Shown: positions 25,881 through 35,009 of the stretch, one piece after another
Layout: every line of letters starts with the position of its first letter
How positions within the stretch are numbered: position 1 is the stretch's first letter
From: Cohaesibacter sp.
Lineage (GTDB): Bacteria > Pseudomonadota > Alphaproteobacteria > Rhizobiales > Cohaesibacteraceae
Direction: 5' to 3'
Length of the DNA: 64,000 nt
Assembly (NCBI GenBank): GCA_025210795.1
Contig: JAOAQZ010000031.1
Span: forward strand, 1-64,000
The notes under the pieces: generated by a model
Databases searched by the model: none
What the model was told of the DNA's origin: nothing
Seen by the model: only the letters and a program-made list of their open reading frames with translations
Program-made: the position numbers and the translations under genes

Positions 25881-27467
25881 CTAATAGCCCACAGCCTGAC
25901 CATCTTTGCGGCAATCAGACCCTGCATGATAAAGCGGGCCTGTCCAATCAATTTCAATCGCTTGCCCGCCCCCATGGGGCATATCTGCCCAAATCATCTC
26001 ATGCCCCTTGGCCGCCAAGGCATCAAAACAGGAGGAAGACAGGCCAGTCTCGGCAATGATCTGGCCTTTGTCATTCCAGAACAGACGCGGCGCATCAATC
26101 GCTTCTTGTACATCCATGCCAAAATCTATCATATTGACAATGACTTGCGCATGACCTTGCGCCTGATAGGCTCCGCCCATCACTCCAAAGGACAGCCAAG
26201 GCCGCTCATCTTTAAAAGCCATGGCAGGAATAATGGTATGAAGCGGTCTCTTGCCCCCATCAATACAATTGGCATGGCCTGGCTCCACCACAAAACAGGA
26301 GCCGCGATTTTGCAGCATAATACCGGACTCCTTTGTACAGATTCGGGCTCCAAAGCCGCGGAACACAGAATTGATGAAGGAAACAACCCGTCCTTCCTTA
26401 TCTGCGACGGTCAGATAGATTGTGTCAGATTGAGACGGAACCAGAGATGGCAAGGCCTCATTGCGATGATCAGGAGAAATGGAGGCCGCCAATTGCCTAG
26501 CATAACTGGACGAAATCAGCGTCTCGACCTTTTCTTTCATGGAGGCAGGGTCCGAGATATGAGCATCCCGCATGGCATAGGCAAGCCGCCCCGCTTCCAA
26601 TTGCAGATGGTGCCGCTCTGGCCCGTGGGGATCAAGTCCGGCTAAATCAAACTGTTCCAGAATTTTCAGCAAGGTAAGAGCAGCAATTCCCTGCCCGTTA
26701 GGCGGCAGTTCCGCCACTTTTACGCCTCGATAGCTGGCATAGACCGGCTCAAGCGCATCACAACTTACTCCGGCCAAATCCTCCATAGAAAGAAGCCCGC
26801 CATAGGAGCGAACAAGATCGACAATCTCCTCCCCGATCTTTCCTTTATAAAAAGCGTCACTGCCCTCTTTTGCAATCTGCCGCAAGCTTTGGGCAAGGGC
26901 GGGTGCGCGGTGGATCTGTCCGCTGCGCGGCGCTTTGCCATCCATGAGGTAATGACGGCTCGCTCCCGGATCTTTGCCAAGATCTTCAGCAAGATCGGCC
27001 CAATCTGTAGCAACGCGAGGCGCAACCCCATAGCCATCTTGCGCATACTCAATCGCTTGAGCAAAGATTTGTGCAAGCGACCAGCTGCCATGCGACAAGG
27101 CCAAGGTCTCCCACGCTTTTACCGCACCGGGCACCGTCACCGCATGAATACTATCAGCTGCAATCTCATCAATACCCTGATCAAGAAAATAGCTGGTTGT
27201 TGCCGCCTTGGCCACCCGACCGGAGCCATTATAGCCCCGCACCGTCCCATCGGGCTCTGCCACAATGGCAAAGCAATCCCCTCCAAGACCGGTCATATGC
27301 GGCTCGACCACACACAGAACAGCACTGGCCGCAAGCGCTGCATCCACCGCATTGCCTCCTTGCCTGAGAACTGACAGGGCCGCATTGCTGGCAAGAGGGT
27401 GGGAGGTGGCAGCCGCTCCATTGCGAGCCATAACCACAGATCGGCCCGGTTTTTGAAAATCGCGCAT
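25881..27467 (-). CDS. ggt: Gamma-glutamyltransferase family protein (YwrD-like)
   Basis: The 528-residue protein belongs to the N-terminal nucleophile hydrolases that cleave gamma-glutamyl amides; the precursor self-cleaves before a threonine. That Thr is expected in SDTIYLTVADKEG, about residue 345, where the classical TTHxSVVD motif is replaced by the form seen in YwrD-like members. Downstream blocks SFINSVFRGFG, LQNRGSCF and PLHTIIPAM fit. I choose ATG 27467 (after GGGAG), giving MRDFQKPGRSVVMARNGAAA; no signal peptide is visible, so unlike E. coli Ggt it is probably cytoplasmic. Exact substrate unknown. Confidence 0.88.
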   Translation of the reverse strand: MRDFQKPGRSVVMARNGAAATSHPLASNAALSVLRQGGNAVDAALAASAVLCVVEPHMTGLGGDCFAIVAEPDGTVRGYNGSGRVAKAATTSYFLDQGIDEIAADSIHAVTVPGAVKAWETLALSHGSWSLAQIFAQAIEYAQDGYGVAPRVATDWADLAEDLGKDPGASRHYLMDGKAPRSGQIHRAPALAQSLRQIAKEGSDAFYKGKIGEEIVDLVRSYGGLLSMEDLAGVSCDALEPVYASYRGVKVAELPPNGQGIAALTLLKILEQFDLAGLDPHGPERHHLQLEAGRLAYAMRDAHISDPASMKEKVETLISSSYARQLAASISPDHRNEALPSLVPSQSDTIYLTVADKEGRVVSFINSVFRGFGARICTKESGIMLQNRGSCFVVEPGHANCIDGGKRPLHTIIPAMAFKDERPWLSFGVMGGAYQAQGHAQVIVNMIDFGMDVQEAIDAPRLFWNDKGQIIAETGLSSSCFDALAAKGHEMIWADMPHGGGQAIEIDWTGPLYHAGSDCRKDGQAVGY

Positions 27468-27716
27468 CGCTCTTGCTCCCTGAAAGCTGAAACAGGCAAT
27501 TGAAAAGGGTGATGAAACATCATCGCTCAGGTGGGATCTCAACAATAGGGGAGCCTTTCCACTTCGCCAACCCCTAAGTCTTTCATGTCCAGCCACCGAG
27601 CAGGAGCAGGATTATTTCCCATCCGCACAGACTGTTATTCCCAAAGACACGTTGCCCTTATCGGGAAAACAGTGTGGGATTGCGATCAATTCCATTGCTA
27701 CCGAATGAGGCACACC

Positions 27717-28151
27717 ATGTCCGCACTGACCCTTAAAATCGCCAACCAGATGATTGAAGCAGCAATCGCCAAGGGCCACGAAATGTCCCTAAACCCTCTC
27801 ACCGTTGCAGTGCTTGATGCCGGCGGCCATCTCAAGGCCTTTGCCCGCGAAGATAACACCTCCATCATGCGCCCGCAAATTGCGCAGGGTAAAGCCTATG
27901 GTGCTCTTGCAGTTGGCTTTGGCACCCGTTGGCTCAATACCAACGCTCAAGACCGCCCGCATTTTGTTCAGGCCCTCAATGGTGCCTCTGGTGGTGCGAT
28001 CATCCCGGTGCCCGGTGGCGTACTGATTAAAGATAAAGACGGCAACACTCTGGGCGCGATTGGCATTACCGGTGATACATCAGACAATGATGAAGCCGCT
28101 GCCCTTGCTGGCATTGCCGCAGTTGGTCTGGAAGCCAATACAGGCGCCTAA
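27717..28151 (+). CDS. GlcG/HbpS (DUF336) family heme-binding-like protein
   Basis: A 144-residue single-domain protein; ATG 27717 follows GAGG. The family pattern is clear: VAVLDAGGHLKAFAREDNTS, then SGGAIIPVPGGVLIKD, then LGAIGITGDTSDNDEAAALAG. Relatives include GlcG beside glycolate genes and HbpS, a heme-binding sensor partner, but most members have no known function. It stands alone, divergent from ggt across 249 bp with no obvious operator. Confidence 0.88.
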   Translation: MSALTLKIANQMIEAAIAKGHEMSLNPLTVAVLDAGGHLKAFAREDNTSIMRPQIAQGKAYGALAVGFGTRWLNTNAQDRPHFVQALNGASGGAIIPVPGGVLIKDKDGNTLGAIGITGDTSDNDEAAALAGIAAVGLEANTGA

Positions 28152-28194
28152 TCCTCAAGCGAGATCAGGCTGTTTCCCTGTCTTTCCAAAATCT

Positions 28195-28224
28195 ACCCAG
28201 CCAGTTGCGATTGGCTGGGTTCCC
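28195..28224 (+). terminator. Probable terminator of the GlcG-like gene
   Basis: A 9-bp perfect stem ACCCAGCCA (28195-28203) / TGGCTGGGT (28212-28220) with an 8-nt loop is followed only by a weak T-rich tail (TCCCTCTT). Confidence 0.6.
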
Positions 28225-28270
28225 TCTTAAAGGGACAAGTTTCCAATAAGTCTATTTCATTCATATCCGC

Positions 28271-28690
28271 TCACGGATAGCCGCCAGGCCCCATGGTCAA
28301 ATCACGGCGGGCACTGCGAATGGTCACCGAATAGCCGGCAATCACATCAATCGCAGAAATAATCATCAAGATGAAGAAGACCGATGTTGCGGTCTCGCGC
28401 ACCAGCAAAAACTCAATCAGATAAACGACAAAGACCAGTGTTGAGAGAATGTGATCAACAATTGAGCCCATACCCGTGCGCGTCGCTTTCAGAATCTCCA
28501 CAAACAGCAAAATCAGCGCAGCAACAATCATCACATCGCCAAGGGTCAGCGTCCAGCGAGCCTCTGACACCATCTCAATGGTAAAAATCGGCGCATTCCA
28601 CGGGTCCCCGATAGAAGACCCGAAAAATCCAAAAGCAAAGGCATTATAGACGACCAGAGGGGCTATCAGCAGCGGGATATTAAAAATCAT
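28271..28690 (-). CDS. Conserved membrane protein of unknown function
   Basis: The 139-residue product has four hydrophobic helices, at about 5-25, 47-66, 78-97 and 103-122. The loop between the first two (GSSIGDPWNAPIFTIEMVSE) is probably periplasmic, and the tail is TIRSARRDLTMGPGGYP. Similar short proteins are common in Rhizobiales, with no assigned role. A GAGAGAG site precedes ATG 28690. It lies downstream of rpmF on the same strand but beyond the rpmF terminator, so it is probably transcribed separately. Confidence 0.75.
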   Translation of the reverse strand: MIFNIPLLIAPLVVYNAFAFGFFGSSIGDPWNAPIFTIEMVSEARWTLTLGDVMIVAALILLFVEILKATRTGMGSIVDHILSTLVFVVYLIEFLLVRETATSVFFILMIISAIDVIAGYSVTIRSARRDLTMGPGGYP

Positions 28691-28858
28691 AAAGCTCTCT
28701 CAACCGCATGGGGGACAAGTCTTCCTTAAAATCTAGCATCACTGTATGGCAGAAACAAAGCCAGCCGCCCAAACAGATTGCTTTTCTTGGGGATGCCCAT
28801 GATCTCAGGCCCGCCTTACGCTGCCTTTTTTTGGCGCTCTTGTGAAAATTGGCGCAAT

Positions 28859-28892
28859 AAAAAAGGCCGAATCTTTCGATTCAGCCTTTTTT
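28859..28892 (-). terminator. Rho-independent terminator of rpmF
   Basis: Two stacked helices (28859-28867/28884-28892 and 28869-28873/28878-28882, one mismatch between) close a 4-nt loop and give a T6 run on the minus strand. Confidence 0.92.
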
Positions 28893-28926
28893 AAATGTAT
28901 AGAATGTCGTCAGGGAGGCAAAAGAC

Positions 28927-29106
28927 TTAGTCTTTAGCTTCCAGAATCTGACGGCCACGATACATGCCGGTCTTCAGGTCGATATGATGAGGACGGCGCA
29001 GTTCGCCAGAATCCTTATCTTCGACATAGACCGACTGCTTGAGTGCATCCGCAGAGCGGCGGAAGCCACGCTTCATGCGGGTCACTTTTTTCTTTGGCAC
29101 AGCCAT
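28927..29106 (-). CDS. rpmF: Large-subunit ribosomal protein bL32
   Basis: bL32 is a 59-residue basic component of the 50S subunit. The start is ATG 29106, giving the universal [18 protein letters not shown]; an ATG two codons earlier is in frame but would spoil the conserved N-terminus. The C-terminal part [16 protein letters not shown] is typical of alphaproteobacterial L32, and no zinc-binding Cys cluster is present. Monocistronic with its own terminator; the phbA/phaR locus is also near rpmF in rhizobia. Confidence 0.97.
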   Translation of the reverse strand: MAVPKKKVTRMKRGFRRSADALKQSVYVEDKDSGELRRPHHIDLKTGMYRGRQILEAKD

Positions 29107-29349
29107 GGTCAAAACTCCGTCGTCAATAACAGGTTCTCTTAGGGCGCACCCTATCCGGGGTCTGCTCTAATTGTCAGAGATTGCGGGCCTTATACAGAAG
29201 GAATTCGCGCTTGACCAGACGTCTTGCAAAAAAATGATCGCTTTTCTGCGATTCTTTTCCCTCTATGCCCGATTTTCAGTCCCTGTTTACTATATAGCCC
29301 GCTCAAAAGCACGAAAAAGATAGCAAGCGGCCTGTTTGCAATAGGCCTA

Positions 29350-30249
29350 TCACGCAGTCACAAACGGGATCAAATGATCCGCCAAAAGCGAAATATCACG
29401 CTCAAGGGCGCTATGGGGCCGCCAGACAAGGGCCAGCTCTCGCTCGCCCACATTGCCCGCAAGGGGCACAACATCCAGTTCCTGCCCTTTCACCAATCCC
29501 GCATCAAGAGCAATCTGGGGCAATAAGGTCGCCCCCAGACCATTCGCCACCATTTGCACAATGGTGGTCAGGCTGGTTGCATGAATATCGTCCCCGTCAT
29601 GAAGGCTACGCTTGAGACTGGAGAGAATATGATCGCGCAGGCAATGCCCGTCCTCGAGCAAAATAAGCGTTTCCTCTTGCAAATCAGCAACAGGGCAAGA
29701 GGTTTGTGTTGCCAATCTATGCCCTTTTGGCACGGCTACTTGAAAAAAATCCCGCCCCAGACTTTTGCAAGACAAATCCTTGATCTGATAGGGCAAGGCA
29801 ATCACAGCCGCATCAAGCTGACCGCTTCTTAAATTCTCCAAAACATCACGCGTCAGTGATTCGCGCAAGTAAAGCCGCAAATCAGGAAAAGCCACGCGCA
29901 AGCTAGGAAGGGCCTTGGGCAACAGGAACGGGCCGATTGAGGGAATGATACCAAGGCGCAACCGACCGGACAAAGGCGCAGACTGCACCTGAACAGCCGC
30001 CACCAGATCATCCACATCGCGCAGCAACACTTTCGCCCGCTCAAGCACAACCTCTCCATGGGGAGTTAAGGCAAAAACGGGACTTTCGCGATCAATCAGA
30101 GCAGTTTGCAAGCCATCTTCCAGCTGTTTGATGCCGGAAGACAAGGTGGATTGAGACACATAACAGGCCTCAGCCGCAGCCCTGAAAGAACGCTTATCCG
30201 CCACAGCGCATAAATATTGCAATTGGCGTAGGGTGGGGCGAATGGTCAT
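29350..30249 (-). CDS. oxyR: Hydrogen-peroxide regulator OxyR (LysR family), second redox Cys absent
   Basis: OxyR activates peroxide-defence genes. ATG 30249 gives a 299-residue protein with an N-terminal winged helix (about 1-60, RQLQYLCAVADKRSFRAAAE) and a LysR effector domain. The peroxide-sensing Cys is present as Cys203 in LLEDGHCLRD. The partner Cys expected nine residues later is Leu212; the nearest other cysteine is Cys185 in QTSCPVADL. It may use Cys185, another partner or a sulfenic/mixed-disulfide switch. The divergent ahpC supports the OxyR assignment. Confidence 0.88.
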   Translation of the reverse strand: MTIRPTLRQLQYLCAVADKRSFRAAAEACYVSQSTLSSGIKQLEDGLQTALIDRESPVFALTPHGEVVLERAKVLLRDVDDLVAAVQVQSAPLSGRLRLGIIPSIGPFLLPKALPSLRVAFPDLRLYLRESLTRDVLENLRSGQLDAAVIALPYQIKDLSCKSLGRDFFQVAVPKGHRLATQTSCPVADLQEETLILLEDGHCLRDHILSSLKRSLHDGDDIHATSLTTIVQMVANGLGATLLPQIALDAGLVKGQELDVVPLAGNVGERELALVWRPHSALERDISLLADHLIPFVTA

Positions 30250-30308
30250 GACCGCCTCTAATAGAGAGTTTCGAATAGGAGAAAAAATATGATCGAAAAA
30301 ATCGATTG

Positions 30309-30325
30309 TCAAATTCGAAATTTGA
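30309..30325. promoter_or_regulatory. Candidate OxyR operator in the oxyR/ahpC gap
   Basis: TCAAATT (30309-30315) and AATTTGA (30319-30325) form a perfect 7-bp inverted repeat around CGA, 60 bp from the oxyR start. It includes a T-N-A LysR-like dyad. The rest of the 189-bp gap is AT-rich. Confidence 0.5.
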
Positions 30326-30438
30326 GGTTTGCTTAGGCCCCTGAGATATGCTTCATAGGGGGCAAGAATTTTGAATCATTCTAAAGACGAAAGCTCTTAG
30401 ACGTCTTTGGAAGACCAATAAGATCCTGGAGAAAAAAC

Positions 30439-30987
30439 ATGCAAGGTATCGGCGATAAGCTTCCCGAATTTTCCATCACTGGCGTAAAACCCGGTTTCAA
30501 CGATATTGTAGAAAATGGCGAAAACGCATTTGAAGCAATCACCGAGAAAAGCTTCGAAGGCAAATGGAAAGTCATCTTCTTCTACCCAAAAGACTTCACC
30601 TTTGTATGCCCAACCGAAATCGCTGAATTCGCTCGCCTGAAAGACGAGTTCGAAGATCGCGATGCTGTTGTTCTTGGCGGCTCCACCGACAACGAATTCT
30701 GTAAGCTGGCATGGCGCCGCGATCACCCAGATCTCGACAAGCTGCCAATCTGGATGTTTGCTGACACCAACGGCTCTCTGGTTGACGGTCTGGGCGTTCG
30801 CCATCCAGACGGTGTTGCTTACCGCTACACCTACATTGTTGATCCGGACAACACCATCCAGCACGTTTACGCAACCAACCTCAATGTTGGCCGTAACCCT
30901 AAAGACACCCTGCGTGTGCTCGACGCTCTGCAAACTGACGAGCTGTGCCCATGCAACCGCGAAGTTGGCGGTGCCGTTCTCGGCTAA
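30439..30987 (+). CDS. ahpC: Alkyl hydroperoxide reductase peroxidase AhpC
   Basis: This two-cysteine peroxiredoxin reduces hydrogen peroxide and organic peroxides. The 182-residue product has the peroxidatic Cys57 in FTFVCPTE and Cys170/Cys172 in ELCPCNRE near the C-terminus as resolving residues. GGSTDNEF and YIVDPDNTIQ are also conserved. It resembles the AhpC group that works with AhpD, and ahpD follows. A GGAG site precedes ATG 30439. Divergent oxyR suggests peroxide induction. The mRNA between ahpC and ahpD carries a perfect hairpin. Confidence 0.95.
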   Translation: MQGIGDKLPEFSITGVKPGFNDIVENGENAFEAITEKSFEGKWKVIFFYPKDFTFVCPTEIAEFARLKDEFEDRDAVVLGGSTDNEFCKLAWRRDHPDLDKLPIWMFADTNGSLVDGLGVRHPDGVAYRYTYIVDPDNTIQHVYATNLNVGRNPKDTLRVLDALQTDELCPCNREVGGAVLG

Positions 30988-31011
30988 TGACCCTGTGGTC
31001 ATACAAATTAA

Positions 31012-31034
31012 GGGACAGGCCAGCGGCCTGTCCC
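31012..31034 (+). other. Stem-loop between ahpC and ahpD
   Basis: A 10-bp perfect stem GGGACAGGCC (31012-31021) / GGCCTGTCCC (31025-31034) with a 3-nt loop lacks a T-run. It may stabilise the ahpC end of a shared mRNA and lower ahpD expression relative to ahpC. Confidence 0.65.
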
Positions 31035-31163
31035 ACCCCAAACAGGCCCCTTTAAATGAAGGCCTGAACCGATTTTACCTGACAATTTGTGCCGTCCCCA
31101 TCGCGTCTTTTGAAGGCACGACACGATAGAGCATGCCCAAACCATAAATCCTGGAGTAGCCCC

Positions 31164-31685
31164 ATGAGCATTGATTCCCTTAAAGCCCAGATGCCCGACT
31201 TTGCCAAAGACGTAAAACTCAATCTCTCCAACATTTCCGGAGAAGAGGGCCTGAGCGACCAGCAGAAATATGGTTTGATGGTGGCCTGCGCCATCACCAC
31301 CCGCAACCCGGTCATCAAAGACGCCTTCCTTGCCGAAGCTGCCGACAAACTCTCCCCAGAAGCGCTTCACGCGGCCAAAGGGGCAGCAACCATGATGGGC
31401 ATGAACAATATCTATTATCGTTTTGTCCATCTCTCCTCTAACAAGGATTATGGCTCCATGCCTGCAAAATTGCGGATGAACCTGATTGGGCGTCCCGGCG
31501 TGGAAAAGGTTGATTTTGAGCTATGGAGCCTTGCGGTCTCTGCCATGAATGGCTGCGGCATGTGCATTGATAGCCACGAAGGCATTCTGCGCCAGAACGG
31601 CCTGACAACCGAGCAAATCCAGACCGCGATCCGCTTTGCAGCCATCATCCAGTCGGCGGCTATTGCTCTGGAAGCGGCGGCCTGA
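31164..31685 (+). CDS. ahpD: Alkyl hydroperoxide reductase AhpD
   Basis: AhpD is a carboxymuconolactone-decarboxylase-fold protein that reduces AhpC through a CxxC pair. The 173-residue product (ATG 31164, GGAG 7 nt upstream) has Cys131 and Cys134 in [10 protein letters not shown], including the conserved nearby His. The helical fold blocks [20 protein letters not shown] and [18 protein letters not shown] are present. It forms a unit with ahpC. No AhpF is needed in this type. Confidence 0.94.
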   Translation: MSIDSLKAQMPDFAKDVKLNLSNISGEEGLSDQQKYGLMVACAITTRNPVIKDAFLAEAADKLSPEALHAAKGAATMMGMNNIYYRFVHLSSNKDYGSMPAKLRMNLIGRPGVEKVDFELWSLAVSAMNGCGMCIDSHEGILRQNGLTTEQIQTAIRFAAIIQSAAIALEAAA

Positions 31686-31842
31686 AGCTTGAAGCCTGAG
31701 GCCTGAGCCTGAACTGACACAACTTGTAGAAGCCATAAACAGGCCGCAACCTGATCAAGATGTGATGATAAACCAGCGTCTTCGCCAATCCCCCGCAAAG
31801 GACCGTCTTGTCCCCCACTTGATGGTTCCTCTTGACGGCGAA

Positions 31843-31888
31843 GAAAAAAACAGGCATCGGCTAGGTAGAATACTTGGCCGGTGCCTGT
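31843..31888 (-). terminator. Minus-strand terminator with no obvious minus-strand gene
   Basis: The stem ACAGGCATCGGC (31850-31861) / GCCGGTGCCTGT (31877-31888), 12 bp with one G-U pair and a 15-nt loop, is followed on the minus strand by a T7 run (A run at 31843-31849 on plus). On the plus strand there is no T-run, yet the flanking genes ahpD and ispA both run on the plus strand. Confidence 0.65.
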
Positions 31889-31937
31889 CCGTATGAAGGG
31901 CTCAATTACCAGCCATCAAAACAAATGGTGTGCAGTC

Positions 31938-32906
31938 ATGTCCTCTTCCCAGCCAGTCCCGCCCTCCGCGCAAAAGAGTACCGAAAGCAAAGATCAGGAT
32001 ATGCAGGAGCGTTTCCTCATCAAGCTGGGGCAGGATGCACAAGCTGTTGAGGCTATGCTGGAAGGGCTTTTGGCCCCCACACCGCGCCAGAGCGAATTGC
32101 TGCGCCCCGACACATTGCTCGCAGCCATGCGCCATGGGGCGCTTAATGGCGGCAAGCGTATCCGCCCTTTTTTGATGATGGAAGTCGCCCGCATGCTCGG
32201 CCAAGACCATAGCGGAGTTTTAAGAGCGGCTTGCGCCCTTGAATGCGTGCATTGCTACAGCCTTATCCATGATGATCTACCCGCCATGGATGATGACGAT
32301 TTGCGCCGCGGGCAGCCCACTGTGCATATCGCCTTTGATGACGCCACGGCGATTTTGGCCGGTGACAGCCTGTTGACCATGGCATTTGACATCCTCGCCG
32401 ATGAAGCCACGCATCCGGACGCACAAGTTCGCGCCGAGCTGGTATTGGGCCTTGCGCAAAATGCCGGAATCGGCGGCATGGCAGGCGGTCAGAGCCTTGA
32501 TATCCTCTCTGAAGGGCGGGATCGCAGCGAAGAGGAAATCAAGCAAATGCAAGCCATGAAAACAGGAGCCCTGCTGCGCTATGCCTGTGAAGCGGGTGCC
32601 ATTCTGGCAGGTAGCACGCCTGAAATTCGCCAGAAAATGGCTCACTTTGGCCGCATCATCGGTCTTGCTTTCCAGCTTGCTGATGACCTTTTGGACGTAA
32701 CCGCAACGTCCGAGCAGCTTGGCAAAACCGCTGGCAAGGATCTTGATACCCAAAAGGCGACACTCGTCAGCCTTTACGGCATCGGGGAGACGCGCCAAAA
32801 ACTGGCGCAGCTCATCAAGGAGGCAGAAGACGAGCTTGCCCCCTTTGGAGACAAGGCAGATATTCTCATCGCCGCCAGCCGTTTCATCGCCCAGCGCGAA
32901 CATTGA
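31938..32906 (+). CDS. ispA: Polyprenyl (farnesyl/geranylgeranyl) diphosphate synthase
   Basis: The enzyme condenses isopentenyl and allylic diphosphates to a short-chain prenyl diphosphate. The 322-residue product has the two Asp-rich motifs: DDLPAMDDDD near 110-119, with the extra two residues of the type II bacterial FPP synthase pattern, and FQLADDLLD near 245-253. GGKRIRPF and ECVHCYSLIHDD are also conserved. ATG 31938 is chosen; the following 25-residue Ser/Gln-rich leader before MQERFLIKLG is not conserved and a later start is possible. Chain length is inferred. ispG is convergent 23 bp away. Confidence 0.88.
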   Translation: MSSSQPVPPSAQKSTESKDQDMQERFLIKLGQDAQAVEAMLEGLLAPTPRQSELLRPDTLLAAMRHGALNGGKRIRPFLMMEVARMLGQDHSGVLRAACALECVHCYSLIHDDLPAMDDDDLRRGQPTVHIAFDDATAILAGDSLLTMAFDILADEATHPDAQVRAELVLGLAQNAGIGGMAGGQSLDILSEGRDRSEEEIKQMQAMKTGALLRYACEAGAILAGSTPEIRQKMAHFGRIIGLAFQLADDLLDVTATSEQLGKTAGKDLDTQKATLVSLYGIGETRQKLAQLIKEAEDELAPFGDKADILIAASRFIAQREH

Positions 32907-32928
32907 TCAAGAAATAGAAAATCCGCTC

Positions 32929-34161
32929 TTAAGATTGACCATACCGCTTATCGATATAATCAAGCACCATATCGTGGAAATCCTGCGCAATAGTCTCACC
33001 GCGCAAGGTTGCAGCTTTCTGCCCGTCAATAAAGACCGGAGCGGCTGGCGTCTCGCCGGTGCCGGGCAGCGAAATCCCGATATCGGCATGCTTTGATTCG
33101 CCCGGACCATTCACGATACAGCCCATCACCGCCACATTCAGTTCTTCAACGCCGGGATATTTCTCTTTCCAGATCGGCATATTCTCGCGGATCTCGCTTT
33201 GGATTTCCTGCGCCAATTCCTGAAAAACAGTGGAGGTGGTCCGCCCGCAACCCGGACAGGCGGCAACAATGGGAATGAAAGAGCGAAAGCCCATCGTTTG
33301 CAGCAATTCCTGCGCCACCTGCACCTCGCGGGTGCGATCCCCGCCCGGCTCTGGCGTCAGCGAAATCCGGATAGTATCGCCAATCCCCTGCTGCAGCAAA
33401 ATACCTAGAGAGGCCGAAGAGGCCACAATGCCCTTGGTCCCCATTCCAGCCTCTGTCAGCCCCAAATGGGTGGCATAATCGGAACGGCGGGCAAGTTCGG
33501 TATAAACCGCAACAAGATCCTGCACTTGGGATACCTTGGCCGAGAGAATAATCTTGTCCGCGCCCATGCCCAATTCTTCTGCCCGTTTGGCCGACAAAAG
33601 CGCAGACTGGATAATCGCTTCATGCATCACTTTTTCTGCGGGAAGCGGCTGAGAACTGGCAGAATTTTCATCCATCAGGCGCGTTAAAAGCTCCTGATCA
33701 AGCGATCCCCAATTCACCCCGATCCGAACCGCCTTGTCATATTTCATCGCAAGCTCGATCAGGGTCGAGAATTGTAAATCCCGACGCGCCTTAAAGCCCA
33801 CATTGCCCGGATTGATGCGATATTTGGACAGGGCCGCCGCGCAATCAGGATTTTCGCTCAGCAATTTATGGCCAATATAGTGAAAATCCCCCACCAAAGG
33901 CACATCAATGCCCAGCCGGTCGAGCCGATCCTTGATATAGGGCACAGCCTTTGCCGCTTCGTCCTTATCAACCGTGATGCGCACCAGCTCAGAGCCTGCT
34001 TTATGCAAGGCGGCAACCTGCTGCACCGTTGCATCAATATCAGCCGTATCCGTATTGGTCATGGACTGCACCACAACGGGGGCTCCGCCACCAACAGTCA
34101 CATGGTCAATCTTCACCGCTTTGGTAATACGGCGCGGCATAGGTGCGGTTAGAACAGGCAT
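32929..34161 (-). CDS. ispG: (E)-4-hydroxy-3-methylbut-2-enyl-diphosphate synthase IspG
   Basis: IspG performs the penultimate step of the methylerythritol phosphate pathway and holds a [4Fe-4S] cluster. ATG 34161 gives 410 residues, the family length; a frame to 34218 is not conserved. The TIM-barrel half starts [19 protein letters not shown]. Cluster ligands occur in [12 protein letters not shown] and [12 protein letters not shown]. The convergent prenyl synthase uses the products of this pathway, so the two neighbours are functionally related. Confidence 0.96.
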   Translation of the reverse strand: MPVLTAPMPRRITKAVKIDHVTVGGGAPVVVQSMTNTDTADIDATVQQVAALHKAGSELVRITVDKDEAAKAVPYIKDRLDRLGIDVPLVGDFHYIGHKLLSENPDCAAALSKYRINPGNVGFKARRDLQFSTLIELAMKYDKAVRIGVNWGSLDQELLTRLMDENSASSQPLPAEKVMHEAIIQSALLSAKRAEELGMGADKIILSAKVSQVQDLVAVYTELARRSDYATHLGLTEAGMGTKGIVASSASLGILLQQGIGDTIRISLTPEPGGDRTREVQVAQELLQTMGFRSFIPIVAACPGCGRTTSTVFQELAQEIQSEIRENMPIWKEKYPGVEELNVAVMGCIVNGPGESKHADIGISLPGTGETPAAPVFIDGQKAATLRGETIAQDFHDMVLDYIDKRYGQS

Positions 34162-34337
34162 GGCCCCTCGCAAGTGCTTTAAAGCGAAACAAATAGAAGC
34201 GGATACCAATGACGGCAAAGCCCGCTTCTTTTAACAAAATTATATGGCATTCCCGCCCCTTTGGTGCAAGCACCGGTCCCCCTTAGGGCAGGCCCGTCAC
34301 CAGCATTCTTGGATGAAAGAGTACAAAGAGGCTGCTA

Positions 34338-34859
34338 TCATGGAGCCTGATCTTCGTCTCCGCTCTGCTGACACATCTCACAAATTCCGGAAATTTCCAG
34401 CACGGGGGCATTGGCCCTGAATTTCTCGGTCGAGGCAATGGTCTCAACAAGACCGCTCAGCGCATCAGAATGAAACTCCCCCGCGCGCCCGCAACTATCA
34501 CACAGCAAAAAGACCGTAACATCGCCGTGGCAACATTCCTCGCCTTTCCCAGACCCTTCCCCGTGATGGTGAGAGCAGGCGACATAGCCATTGCGGCTTT
34601 CAATACGGTGAATAAGCTCTTGCTGGGTGAGGAAATCGAGCGCCCGATAAATGGCGACCGGAGCAAGCTTGTTACCTTGTCGGTTGATCTTATCAAGAAT
34701 GTCATAGGCCGAGGCAGGCACATGGCTGTCAGCCAGCACAGCCAGCACCTTGAGCCGCTGCTCTGTCAGCCGCACACCTCTTTTGCTGCAGATATCCTGC
34801 GCATGGTTGAGGATCCTATCCACACATTTGGCGTGATCATGCTCTTTCAGCTCAATCAT
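34338..34859 (-). CDS. zur: Fur-family zinc uptake regulator Zur
   Basis: Zur represses zinc-uptake genes when zinc is plentiful. The 173-residue protein has a winged helix (about 25-95) with PVAIYRALDFLTQQELIHRI. RIESRNGYVACSHHH follows, a pattern typical of Zur and not of Fur or PerR. Structural-zinc cysteines lie in LLCDSCG and GICEMC. The clear Zur box before znuC 15 kb away is its probable target. Monocistronic. Confidence 0.88.
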   Translation of the reverse strand: MIELKEHDHAKCVDRILNHAQDICSKRGVRLTEQRLKVLAVLADSHVPASAYDILDKINRQGNKLAPVAIYRALDFLTQQELIHRIESRNGYVACSHHHGEGSGKGEECCHGDVTVFLLCDSCGRAGEFHSDALSGLVETIASTEKFRANAPVLEISGICEMCQQSGDEDQAP

Positions 34860-35009
34860 CAGGCTCCCTTGGGTCTTCTTTAGGCGGTGTCATATGCATT
34901 TGCGCTTGCCAAGTCTAGCACGACATTTATGCTGCAGTGCAGGAAAATCATGCCCAGCGTGTGGACAGCCGAGCTTGTTCCAACCGGGTCCAGTTTTTGA
35001 GGAAAAACC

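Noticed and set aside
31681..31720. Short GCCTGA-type repeats after ahpD
   Set aside because: Only a few imperfect hexamer-like copies over 40 bp; too short to support a repeat element.
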